From positions 1-38,881 of IMG/VR virus record IMGVR_UViG_3300011126_000130: a stretch of 38,881 bases of DNA; one strand, written 5' to 3'. Positions 6,886 to 12,714 of the stretch are shown here, one piece after another; position 1 is the stretch's first letter; the number at the start of each line of letters is the position of its first letter. A program made the translations under genes and the position numbers. This DNA is from a virus. Under the pieces are notes generated by a model. It worked only from the letters and a program-made list of their open reading frames with translations. It had not been told where the DNA came from and searched no databases.

Positions 6886-7257
6886 CTACTCGAAGAGTCC
6901 GTCGAGCGGCTTCTTCGGGAAGGAACGGTCGAACACCTCCTTCGGTCCTTCGCTGGGAATATCCTCCAGAATGCGGTCGAGGATCTTCTCCGGATCCATC
7001 TCCCCGCAGGTGTAAACGTCGACGACGAACTCTCCCGACTCCGGCCAAGTATGGATGGAGACATGCGACTCGGAGAGGAGGAAGAGAGCCGTGAAGCCCT
7101 GCGGCTTGAACCTGTGCGTGATGTGCCGAAGGAGCGTTGCGCCTCCCTCCTCGATCGCTCGCCTGACGACGGCGACCAGAACGAGCGGATCGTCGAGGAG
7201 ATACAGGTTGCCGTAGTCGACCCGCCTCGTTGCGATCGCCATCTTCCCGAGGTTCAA
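6886..7257 (-). CDS. speD: SpeD-type pyruvoyl-dependent decarboxylase (AdoMet decarboxylase family)
   Basis: 123 aa, the usual length of the bacterial single-chain proenzyme. The hallmark LSESHVSIHTWPE is intact: self-cleavage would fall between E63 and S64, making S64 the pyruvoyl group, with H69 and C84 (DVYTCG) as the partner residues. AdoMet decarboxylase feeds aminopropyl groups into spermidine, a counter-ion for packaged DNA. The N-terminal motif typical of AdoMet decarboxylases (GxHLLVDLYGC) is not visible; instead the protein reads RRVDYGNLYLLDDP. Since some phage SpeD homologues act on arginine or ornithine, the substrate is open. The start is a TTG in a TTGA overlap with a GGAGG sequence upstream; a later ATG lacks one. 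Confidence 0.85.
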   Translation of the reverse strand: MNLGKMAIATRRVDYGNLYLLDDPLVLVAVVRRAIEEGGATLLRHITHRFKPQGFTALFLLSESHVSIHTWPESGEFVVDVYTCGEMDPEKILDRILEDIPSEGPKEVFDRSFPKKPLDGLFE

Positions 7258-8192
7258 CTCGGCCTCCGAAACACGATCGCGAACTCGTGGACCTTCGGCG
7301 CGATCCGGTTCTTGTTGTAGTTCACCCCGAAGATCTTAGGGAGGCCTCCGACGAGTCCTTCGATGATCCACTGATCGTGAAGCTCCCAGCCTGCGCGGAG
7401 GTAGAAGGCGATGGTGTCGGCGTGGTAGGAGTAGAACCTGCCGTCTCGACGGAAGTCATTGACGTTCACTACGTGGTATGCGCCGGGTTTGTGCTTCGGG
7501 AGCCACGCCTTCGCGACGTCGTGCATCCCTTCGAGGAAGTCCGGGTAGCTCTGACCGTGCCCGAGTTGCGCCTCCTCCGTGCCGTAGAACTCGATGTCCC
7601 AGTATGGGGGGGAGTGAAAGGAGAAGTCTCCGACTCCGTCAGGGATCGCCTCGGGGAACCGGGAGTCGCCGAGGTTCGCCTCGATCTTCGTCTCCCCGTC
7701 GTTGATCCTCTCGGCGATCGCTTGGATGTAGCGGACGAACTCCTCGCTAGCATCCATCCCGAGGTAGTGAAGGCCTCGGAGCTTCGCCACCTGCATTTGG
7801 ATACCCTGGCCCATGAACGGATCGACGTATGTCTGCCCCGGCACTGTGTAGTATTTGACGAAGAAGTCGACCAGCTCCGCAGGCATGATCGAGAGACCCT
7901 TCCGATCCTTGGCCTCGTTGTTCCGATAGCCAACCGTGCCCTTGTAGCCAACCTCCTTGTATGCGGCGAGGGTCTCGTCGGCCTTCTCTCTCCCTACGCG
8001 CTCGCGCCAACCCGTGTCGGTGTTGCCGGTCCTCGTCGGGACCTCGTTCTGATAGACGAACATCGACTTCGAGAGGGAGCCTCGCGAGAGCTTCAAGACG
8101 GACATCGGGACGAAGCCGAACTTCTTGACCATCGCCTTCCTCTTGCGGACGGAGTCTTGCATCGACTCCCCGAGCTTCTTTGCGGAAGTCAT
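7254..8192 (-). CDS. DNA methyltransferase (N4-cytosine/N6-adenine type)
   Basis: 312 aa. Motif I (AdoMet binding) is DPFMGQG at 124-130 and the catalytic motif IV is SPPYW at 194-198, with an HSPPYWDIEFYG context typical of amino-methyltransferases. The order I then IV fits the alpha/gamma classes. An N-terminal 100 residues, basic and rich in Lys/Arg, probably helps target DNA. It is flanked by a ParB-like gene, to which it is coupled by ATGA, and by the SpeD gene. It could protect phage DNA against restriction; no cognate restriction enzyme is seen. The target sequence cannot be predicted. Confidence 0.85.
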   Translation of the reverse strand: MTSAKKLGESMQDSVRKRKAMVKKFGFVPMSVLKLSRGSLSKSMFVYQNEVPTRTGNTDTGWRERVGREKADETLAAYKEVGYKGTVGYRNNEAKDRKGLSIMPAELVDFFVKYYTVPGQTYVDPFMGQGIQMQVAKLRGLHYLGMDASEEFVRYIQAIAERINDGETKIEANLGDSRFPEAIPDGVGDFSFHSPPYWDIEFYGTEEAQLGHGQSYPDFLEGMHDVAKAWLPKHKPGAYHVVNVNDFRRDGRFYSYHADTIAFYLRAGWELHDQWIIEGLVGGLPKIFGVNYNKNRIAPKVHEFAIVFRRPS

Positions 8193-8791
8193 CCGAGAAG
8201 CTCCAGGATGGCCTCGTCGATCGTCGGCGAGGACTCTCGCGTCGAGTTGTAGCGCGTCAGGAAGGCGTCGAACGTCTCCTTCGAGACTCGACCCTTCACA
8301 CTACCGAAGGAGAAGAGGATCATCCCGAGGTCGTCAGCGTCTTCGTCGTTGCTCTCCGTTCCTCCTCCCCCGAGACCGTCGAAGAGGTTCGCGATCTCGT
8401 CCTCTGTAAATCCTGACGAGAGGAGAAGCTCCTCGTCGTCCGTGAGAGATCCAATGAGCTGCGCGAGGGTGTCGTCATCCCACTCGGCCAGCTCGGCGGT
8501 CCGGTTGTCGGCGATCGCGAAGGAGGTCGCCTCGGCCTGCGACATCTTCACCCGCACCACGGCGATTGAATCCCAGCCGAGTTCCCTCGCGGCTTCGAGC
8601 GTGCCGTTGCCTGCTACGACGATGCTCGTCTCGTCCTGTACGACGATCGGCTTGACCTGCCCGAACTGCGCAAGGCTGGATTTGATCGCTTCGAGGTTCC
8701 GAACGGAGTGCGTTCGAGCGTTCGCCGGATCGAAGCGGAGGGAGTCGATCGGGGTCAAGAGAGGTTCGAGGTTGCTAGGTACGTTGGTCAC
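8189..8791 (-). CDS. ParB/sulfiredoxin-fold protein paired with the methyltransferase
   Basis: 200 aa from a GTG at 8791. A ParB N-terminal-like domain covers residues about 10-110: ARTHSVRNLEAIKSSLAQFGQVKPIVV (26-52), the nucleotide-pocket motif VAGNGTLEAARELG (59-72) and ADNRTAELAEWD (94-105). In phages this domain often precedes or is fused to DNA methyltransferases. The C-terminal part is acidic with a Gly-rich linker. An ATG at 8848 would add 19 residues but overlaps the upstream gene by 74 bases with a poor ribosome-binding site; the GTG has GGAGG eight bases upstream and a 17-base overlap, so it is preferred. Confidence 0.8.
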   Translation of the reverse strand: MTNVPSNLEPLLTPIDSLRFDPANARTHSVRNLEAIKSSLAQFGQVKPIVVQDETSIVVAGNGTLEAARELGWDSIAVVRVKMSQAEATSFAIADNRTAELAEWDDDTLAQLIGSLTDDEELLLSSGFTEDEIANLFDGLGGGGTESNDEDADDLGMILFSFGSVKGRVSKETFDAFLTRYNSTRESSPTIDEAILELLG

Positions 8792-9047
8792 GCGGAATGC
8801 CTCCGAGGCTTCGCCAGAGTGAGAGGTAGGAAGGAAGGCTGCGGTCATGTACGTAAACCTGCCGAGGGTGTCGACCCCCCTCGACGATGTCGGTCACGAG
8901 CCTGTATTGTTGCTTCGAGACCTGCCCGGAATGGTCGAACAGGACCGCGAAGATTGGCTTCACGAGCCCCAGTTCGAGGGCGAAGACTCGCCCATCATAG
9001 GGACCGCCGAAGAACTCGATCGAGTGGGTTGGTTTGCTCCAAAACAT
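8775..9047 (-). CDS. Small protein with a GGPYDG motif
   Basis: 90 aa. The N-terminal SIEFFGGPYDGRVFALE resembles a common class of small phage proteins that begin with a GGPxDG turn between two strands. The following YRLVTDIVEGGRHPRQVYVHD fits a compact beta fold. The ATG at 9047 lies just after the terminator hairpin. Unusually, the shared leader core GGAGCAAACC lies inside the coding sequence (codons 3-6) and is not followed by a start codon at the usual distance, so the 5' end is worth checking. Confidence 0.65.
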   Translation of the reverse strand: MFWSKPTHSIEFFGGPYDGRVFALELGLVKPIFAVLFDHSGQVSKQQYRLVTDIVEGGRHPRQVYVHDRSLPSYLSLWRSLGGIPRDQRT

Positions 9048-9083
9048 GAAAGACCCCCCTCGATCGTATCGACCGAGGGGGGT
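9040..9083 (-). terminator. Strong terminator hairpin after the DUF932 gene
   Basis: The arms at 9053-9066 and 9070-9083 pair over 14 positions with a 3-base loop. The one mismatch seen on the plus strand (A-C) becomes a G-U pair in the minus-strand RNA. It is followed on the minus strand by CTTTCATGTTTT. It ends the 375-aa gene's transcript, and the start of the 90-aa gene falls within its tail. Confidence 0.75.
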
Positions 9084-9143
9084 GAACGCTATCCCGGAGA
9101 GGAGGGCGGTCTCGTAGGGAGGGGGGTTCCCCTCCGGGACGTT

Positions 9144-10271
9144 CTAGTTCGTGACGTATTGGAGGAGCTTCCCGGCGGCGACGTCGATCTTCGTGCGCTG
9201 CTCGGCGGTCGTCTCGTCCTGGGAGAGGCGGGTAAGAGAGTTGACTGCGCCCCAGGCTGTGTTCGGACTGCCGTCCTGGTCGACGAACCGCTCGCCGATC
9301 TCGTAGGCTGCGCGGAGGCGCTTCTCGGTGAAGACGGCGCGTTGCCTAATCTTACCGCCGAGGCCGAAGAGCGCGTCGAGGACCTCGTCTTTGTTCTTCC
9401 CGAGGACGATACTCTGAGCGGAGCGGATCTTCGCGAGGTCCTTCTCGGTCGTCGAGGCGGCGAAGGCCTCGATCGCGCCGGTGACGCTCGCGGTCCAGCT
9501 CTCCCGGATGTCGCCGGTGTGGATGAGGTCGATCTCGACGGCGTTCTCGATGCCCCAGACGATGTGATTGCCGCAGATTCCTCGGTGGAGGAACGTCGTG
9601 ACGTTCAGCTTCCGATAGCCTACCTCGGAGTTCGAGACGAAGACGCCTCGATGGAGGCCTCCGTCGGCTCCGCCTCTTCCGGGCTCGTCGAGGAAGGAAC
9701 CGCCGGTGATGAGGAAGGCGAAGAGATCGCGCTCGCCTCGGTACAGGCCTGCGGGCTGGTCGCCTGCGGAGGGGGGAACCTTCCACCCGTTCTCCTGCAT
9801 CTCCAGGAGGCGCTCGGTTATGTCGGCGTCGTGGATGCGCTGGTATCGGTCGGAGAGGACGGAGCGGAGGTCGTGCTGCTCGCAGTCGCTGCGATCCGGG
9901 GTGACGTAGAGTTCCCGTTTGAGGTCGTCGGTCTGAGCGCGGAGCCCGTTTTCGAGACAGCGGGCGGCGAGTTCGACGGGGATCTTCGAGAGGTAGGTAG
10001 GAGGACAGCCGACGCGAGTGCAGGTCTGGTCGAAGGCGAAGTTCGTGAGGTCGAACCGGGAAGAACCCGAGACGAGCTGGAGGCGATCGTCCGAGGTCGA
10101 GGCGTGGAGGTCTCCGGCGACCGTCTCGACCGAGTACGAGGAGTCGCGGTCGCGGACTGCGTCGGCGTGGAGGGCTTCGAGGCTTGCGAAGCGTTCGTCG
10201 TCGGGACGACTTCTCCACTGGTCGTGGGCGCGAAGAGAGATTCCGTCGGTCGAGTTGAAAGTGAGTGTCAT
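9144..10271 (-). CDS. DUF932-family phage/plasmid protein
   Basis: 375 aa, one of the larger accessory genes. Its features match the DUF932 family found on phages and plasmids: FDLTNFAFDQTCTRVGCPPTYL near residues 73-94 and a central VFVSNSEVGYRKLNVTTFLHRGICGNHIVW block. The biochemical function of this family is not established; it is often abundant and placed among early genes. Here it is a single-gene unit with its own hairpin leader (10269-10325) and a strong terminator downstream, which suggests independent and perhaps high expression. Confidence 0.8.
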   Translation of the reverse strand: MTLTFNSTDGISLRAHDQWRSRPDDERFASLEALHADAVRDRDSSYSVETVAGDLHASTSDDRLQLVSGSSRFDLTNFAFDQTCTRVGCPPTYLSKIPVELAARCLENGLRAQTDDLKRELYVTPDRSDCEQHDLRSVLSDRYQRIHDADITERLLEMQENGWKVPPSAGDQPAGLYRGERDLFAFLITGGSFLDEPGRGGADGGLHRGVFVSNSEVGYRKLNVTTFLHRGICGNHIVWGIENAVEIDLIHTGDIRESWTASVTGAIEAFAASTTEKDLAKIRSAQSIVLGKNKDEVLDALFGLGGKIRQRAVFTEKRLRAAYEIGERFVDQDGSPNTAWGAVNSLTRLSQDETTAEQRTKIDVAAGKLLQYVTN

Positions 10272-10325
10272 CGTATGGCTCCGTGGTTACGAGCGGTCGA
10301 AGAAGGTGCCCCCCCGAGACCGCTC
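10269..10325 (-). promoter_or_regulatory. Leader of the DUF932 gene with an 8-bp stem-loop
   Basis: On the minus strand GAGCGGTC and GACCGCTC pair (10318-10325 with 10291-10298) around a 19-base loop containing a G run. GTAACCACGGAGCCATACGATG follows. The CCACGGAGC element is shared with the leaders at 11987 and 12548; here CATACG replaces AAACAAG. Confidence 0.5.
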
Positions 10326-10340
10326 GACTCGGGGAGGCGG

Positions 10341-10363
10341 GGAAAGTGGAGGCCGAAGCCTCC
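10341..10363 (-). terminator. Possible terminator after the 76-aa gene
   Basis: On the minus strand GGAGGC-TTCG-GCCTCC is followed by ACTTTCC, six bases after the stop at 10370. The stem is short and the U tract is weak, so it may terminate only in part. Confidence 0.45.
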
Positions 10364-10369
10364 GGTGTT

Positions 10370-10600
10370 CTATCGTCGAGAGCTGCGCTGAATCTGCCGG
10401 TCGATCATCGTGTTGACGCCGTCGATCGCGTTCTCGACGCGGCGGCGATCGCTGCGGGAGAGAGAGGAGAACCGCTCGTCGAGGTAGTCGACGAGGTCGC
10501 CTTCGAGGTTGAGGAGGCCTTCGTCGTCGAGCCAGGAGATGTCTCCGTTGGCGACTCCGTAGCGGGCGAGGATCTGGGTGAGTGCTTTCGCGTTCGTCAT
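10370..10600 (-). CDS. Small helical protein
   Basis: 76 aa, charged and helical throughout (ILARYGVANGDISWLDDEGLLNLEGDLVDYLDERFSSLSRSDRRRVENAIDGVNTMIDRQ), with a basic C-terminus (QRSSRR). The start is set by AAGGAGCAAATAAG just before the ATG. It stands alone between two hairpin leaders, as a single-gene unit. No family recognised; size and charge would fit a small host-takeover or nucleic-acid-binding protein, but this is speculation. Confidence 0.7.
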   Translation of the reverse strand: MTNAKALTQILARYGVANGDISWLDDEGLLNLEGDLVDYLDERFSSLSRSDRRRVENAIDGVNTMIDRQIQRSSRR

Positions 10601-10633
10601 CTTATTTGCTCCTTGGCGAGAAACCCTCTCGCC
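10598..10633 (-). promoter_or_regulatory. Leader module: perfect hairpin abutting the ribosome-binding site
   Basis: A perfect 7-bp stem (GGCGAGA-GGGTT-TCTCGCC) is followed with no gap by AAGGAGCAAATAAGATG. A stem this close to the Shine-Dalgarno would shape ribosome access or protect the mRNA 5' end. Confidence 0.6.
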
Positions 10634-10684
10634 GACTCCCTACCCTACGAAGCCGTCACTAAATATCGCTGACCATCCATGTAA

Positions 10685-10725
10685 TCTCGGCGGAATGTTC
10701 ACCGAATATGAACAGACCGCCGAGA
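10685..10725. repeat. Long nested inverted repeat after the lipoprotein gene
   Basis: Nine-base outer arms (TCTCGGCGG / CCGCCGAGA) and six-base inner arms (TGTTCA / TGAACA) are separated by 2-base internal loops around a 7-base loop. It begins six bases after the lipoprotein stop (10731). There is no U tract on either strand, so it could be an operator-like dyad, a processing site or a factor-dependent terminator. Confidence 0.55.
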
Positions 10726-10730
10726 AGGTG

Positions 10731-11111
10731 CTATTGCGAGATCTCGTCTGCTGCGAGTTTGAAGTAGATGCCGGACTCGTCCCAGTTCGTGACGTTCCCG
10801 CTCGCTGCATCGACGAGGAAGAACGGCAGCGCGAGGTATCCCCAGAAGAGATTGAGGAAGGTCGCCGGTTGGATGCTCGTCCCTACCTTGCGGGTCTGCG
10901 GGACGTAGCCTGAGAGGGAGACAGTGATCTTCCCTTTCGCGTTCTGCTTCAGGTGGACCTGCGCCGGAGTGACTCCGACCTCCTTGCCGTCGAGCTGGAT
11001 CTCGGCTCCGCTCGGCTTGCTCGTGACCATGATGTCGCCTCCTCCCTTCGAGAAGAGTGTCCCGCATGAAGTCAGCGAGAGGAAGAGAACGAGGGCTGCT
11101 ATGAATCGCAT
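10731..11111 (-). CDS. PEGA-domain lipoprotein
   Basis: 126 aa. A lipoprotein signal peptide is clear: MRF, a hydrophobic core AALVLFLSL, and lipobox L13-T14-S15-C16. The mature part carries a PEGA-type repeat (IMVTSKPSGAEIQLDGKEVGVTPAQVHL then KITVSLSGYVPQTRKV), a small beta domain common in bacterial envelope proteins, and then a hydrophobic stretch (about residues 82-105) that may touch the membrane. A phage lipoprotein expressed from the early arm could alter the host envelope or block superinfection, as other phage lipoproteins do. Leader and hairpin make it a single-gene unit. Confidence 0.85.
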   Translation of the reverse strand: MRFIAALVLFLSLTSCGTLFSKGGGDIMVTSKPSGAEIQLDGKEVGVTPAQVHLKQNAKGKITVSLSGYVPQTRKVGTSIQPATFLNLFWGYLALPFFLVDAASGNVTNWDESGIYFKLAADEISQ

Positions 11112-11170
11112 CGTGTTTGCTCCTGTGTTGTAGTTGTGAGAATGCCCCCTCGGCGACGAGCCGAGGAGGC
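11109..11170 (-). promoter_or_regulatory. Leader module of the lipoprotein gene
   Basis: An 11-bp stem (GCCTCCTCGGC / GCCGAGGGGGC with one G-U pair, loop TCGTC, 11144-11170) lies between the metallohydrolase stop and the lipoprotein start. It is followed by ATTCTC and, 20 bases on, AGGAGCAAACACGATG. It may double as a weak terminator for the upstream pair. Confidence 0.55.
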
Positions 11171-11177
11171 GAAGAGG

Positions 11178-11741
11178 CTATGTCTTGAGGTCTCGGATCT
11201 TCGAGGTGATCTCGTCGATCGCTCGACGATGCCGCTGCCGCTCCAGCCGGAGGACAGCGATCTTCTCGATGCGTGCCCGGTCGACCCGAGAGAGCGGCTT
11301 CGGGCACTGCCCGGGATGCGCGAACCGAACCATGCGAGGGCGCTGTTCGAGACCGAGAGCGACCGCGAAGGATGGGTCGAGTCCGGCGTGGTCCTCGAAC
11401 AACTCGACCAGGATCCGGGCGAACTTCGGCCCGTGCCAGGGACCGTCGCCGTCGAGGAGCGAGTGCGCTACCTCGTGGAGGACGGTCTGCACGTTGCGTG
11501 CGTAGAGAGGGAGAGCGATCCTCCGGCGAGAGCCGCAGGCGCTCCTCCTCCCGCGACCGTCTCCGACAACCGGCGGCTTGGCGTTCGGTCCTCGGTACGA
11601 CTCCCAGACCTCGTGGACGAGGGTCGCGCACTCGCGGAGGGTAAGCTCGCGGAGGAGTGCCTTCCGGGTGTCGGGGTCGACTTGGTTGACGAGCCGGACC
11701 TCCCACCGATAGACAGCGGAGCGTTGCGAGTCGCGGGTCAT
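11178..11741 (-). CDS. HExxH zinc metallohydrolase, TIGR04338-like
   Basis: 187 aa. The zinc site is H89-E90-V-A-H93 with a likely third ligand at H103 (PWHGPKFARIL). The opening TRDSQRSAVYRWE resembles the start of the TIGR04338 putative metallohydrolases known from actinobacteria and their phages; SprT-like proteases share the HExxH...HGP layout. The C-terminal 60 residues are basic and helical. Substrate unknown. It is coupled by ATGA to the 83-aa gene upstream. Roles could include cleavage of a host protein or peptidoglycan peptide; nothing in the sequence decides this. Confidence 0.75.
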   Translation of the reverse strand: MTRDSQRSAVYRWEVRLVNQVDPDTRKALLRELTLRECATLVHEVWESYRGPNAKPPVVGDGRGRRSACGSRRRIALPLYARNVQTVLHEVAHSLLDGDGPWHGPKFARILVELFEDHAGLDPSFAVALGLEQRPRMVRFAHPGQCPKPLSRVDRARIEKIAVLRLERQRHRRAIDEITSKIRDLKT

Positions 11742-11989
11742 CGAGCTTCCTCCTCGCAGGAGGCTTTGGCTTCGCGGAGGGTCGTCGCGTCGTCTGTGAC
11801 GATCATCCAGCCGAAGTTCGACTTCTGCCGGACGTAGAAGCGTCCAGAGGGCTGACGGAAGATCCAGAACTCCCGGCGGCTGAGGGTGCGTCCTCCGGCG
11901 TACGACCAGACGGCGTTGGCCTCCTCGGTCGCGTGCGCGAGATCGACCGGCCAGTCGGAGTAGGCTTCTCGGTGTAGGGTCAGGTTCAT
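11738..11989 (-). CDS. Small protein coupled to the metallohydrolase
   Basis: 83 aa, starting after CCACGGAGCAAACACG and ending in an ATGA overlap with the metallohydrolase. Many aromatic residues (YSDWPVDLA, AVWSYAGGRT, EFWIFRQPSGRFYVRQ, FGWMIV) indicate a small beta-rich globular domain, followed by a short charged helix. No family recognised. The fixed pairing suggests it could modulate the metallohydrolase or share its target. Confidence 0.7.
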   Translation of the reverse strand: MNLTLHREAYSDWPVDLAHATEEANAVWSYAGGRTLSRREFWIFRQPSGRFYVRQKSNFGWMIVTDDATTLREAKASCEEEAR

Positions 11990-12031
11990 CGTGTTTGCTC
12001 CGTGGTTGCGGAGAGCGCGGAGTGCGCTCCC
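11987..12031 (-). promoter_or_regulatory. Leader module: hairpin plus CCACGGAGCAAAC
   Basis: On the minus strand the hairpin GAGCGC-ACTCC-GCGCTC (12013-12029) is followed by TCCGCAACCACGGAGCAAACACGATG in two adjoining pieces: the spacer TCCGCAA and the shared element CCACGGAGCAAAC. The same element heads the 65-aa gene (12548) and, in part, the DUF932 gene. Confidence 0.6.
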
Positions 12032-12038
12032 CTGAGTG

Positions 12039-12356
12039 TTAGCAGTCGAAGTGATTCTCGAAGGTCCTCTGAACGTGGGCGCAGGCCCTGTCGTAGGCTG
12101 CTTGGTTCTTCTCCCGGCGAGAGAGTTCGGCGCGGACCCAGGCCAGCGCCCCCTCGTTGGCGGCGATCCGGTTGTTCGTCTCGTACGCCTCGACCTTGAG
12201 CTGATCGAGGGTCTCTCCCCTCGTGGGATAGTCCTCCTCGTTGTGGAAGATGTCGGCCTCGTGGCGGATCGTCGCGAGGAGGCCTCGATCGAGTGCGAGG
12301 TCTGTTTCGAGACGGAGGAGGCTGGCTTCGAGTTCGGCGTTCGTCTGGATGGTCAT
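12039..12356 (-). CDS. Coiled-coil protein, paralogue of the adjacent gene
   Basis: 105 aa, almost entirely helical with heptad character. Its ends match the neighbouring 65-aa protein: NAELEA near the start and EGALAWVRAELSRREKN near residues 68-84. It has about 35 extra residues in the middle and a Cys-ending tail (ENHFDC). It is coupled to that gene by ATGA, with AGGAGCAAAGACG as leader. The pair looks like a tandem duplication; the function is unknown, and they may form a heteromeric coiled coil. Confidence 0.7.
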   Translation of the reverse strand: MTIQTNAELEASLLRLETDLALDRGLLATIRHEADIFHNEEDYPTRGETLDQLKVEAYETNNRIAANEGALAWVRAELSRREKNQAAYDRACAHVQRTFENHFDC

Positions 12357-12550
12357 CGTCTTTGCTCCTTTGTGCGTAGTTCGGCCTCGACCCAGATCAG
12401 TGCCCCCTCGGAGGAGGCGATCGCGTCGAGGAGGTATGCGTGGCGTCGAGCGTGCCTCGGGTCTCCGAGCTGGAGGCGTCCGTGCCTCAGTTCGAGCTTG
12501 AGTTCTTCGCGGCGGGCTTCGAGTTCGGCGGTCGTGCGGGGGGTCGTCAT
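12353..12550 (-). CDS. Small coiled-coil protein, first gene of the minus arm
   Basis: 65 aa, helical and charged: TAELEARREELKLELR at the N-terminus and EGALIWVEAELRTKEQRR at the C-terminus, both similar to the following gene. It is the first gene after the divergent control region, so probably the earliest expressed protein. Its leader is GGAGCGAACAAG with a hairpin upstream. No family recognised. Confidence 0.7.
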   Translation of the reverse strand: MTTPRTTAELEARREELKLELRHGRLQLGDPRHARRHAYLLDAIASSEGALIWVEAELRTKEQRR

Positions 12551-12591
12551 CTTGTTCGCTCCGTGGCTTCGGGTTCGCTAAATCCTAGCGA
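12548..12591 (-). promoter_or_regulatory. Leader module of the first minus-arm gene
   Basis: A perfect hairpin TCGCTA-GGATT-TAGCGA (12575-12591) is followed by a 12-base spacer and GGAGCGAACAAGATG, preceded by CCAC as in the leader at 11987. This is the 5' leader of the leftward transcript. Confidence 0.6.
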
Positions 12592-12714
12592 CCTCTAACC
12601 GGGATACGAGAACCACTTCGCCATATTCGTGGCTTTCTCGTTTTATTCGCGTTCACCGTGCGTAAGGTCTCCTCGAAGTGCGCCGGATGTCCCGACGCGA
12701 AGGAGTAAATCACG
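12551..12714. promoter_or_regulatory. Divergent control region between the two arms
   Basis: This 164-base gap is the only place where the two arms diverge, so it should hold promoters for both. Its middle (about 12615-12665) is richer in A/T than the surroundings, with TTTTATTC and CCATATTC. An imperfect dyad (CGAGAACCAC ... GTGGCTTTCTCG, about 12616-12652) could be an operator. I could not find a convincing -35/-10 pair on either strand. AAGGAGTAAATCACG before 12715 is the ribosome-binding site of the rightward gene. Confidence 0.5.

Noticed and set aside
9352-10218. Long Arg/Pro-rich minus-strand frame inside the DUF932 gene
   Set aside because: Out-of-frame shadow of the 375-aa gene with a low-complexity Arg/Pro/Ser composition.
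8847-10391. 514-codon plus-strand frame opposite the DUF932 gene
   Set aside because: Antisense shadow caused by GC-rich codon usage; it crosses a terminator and two hairpin leaders.
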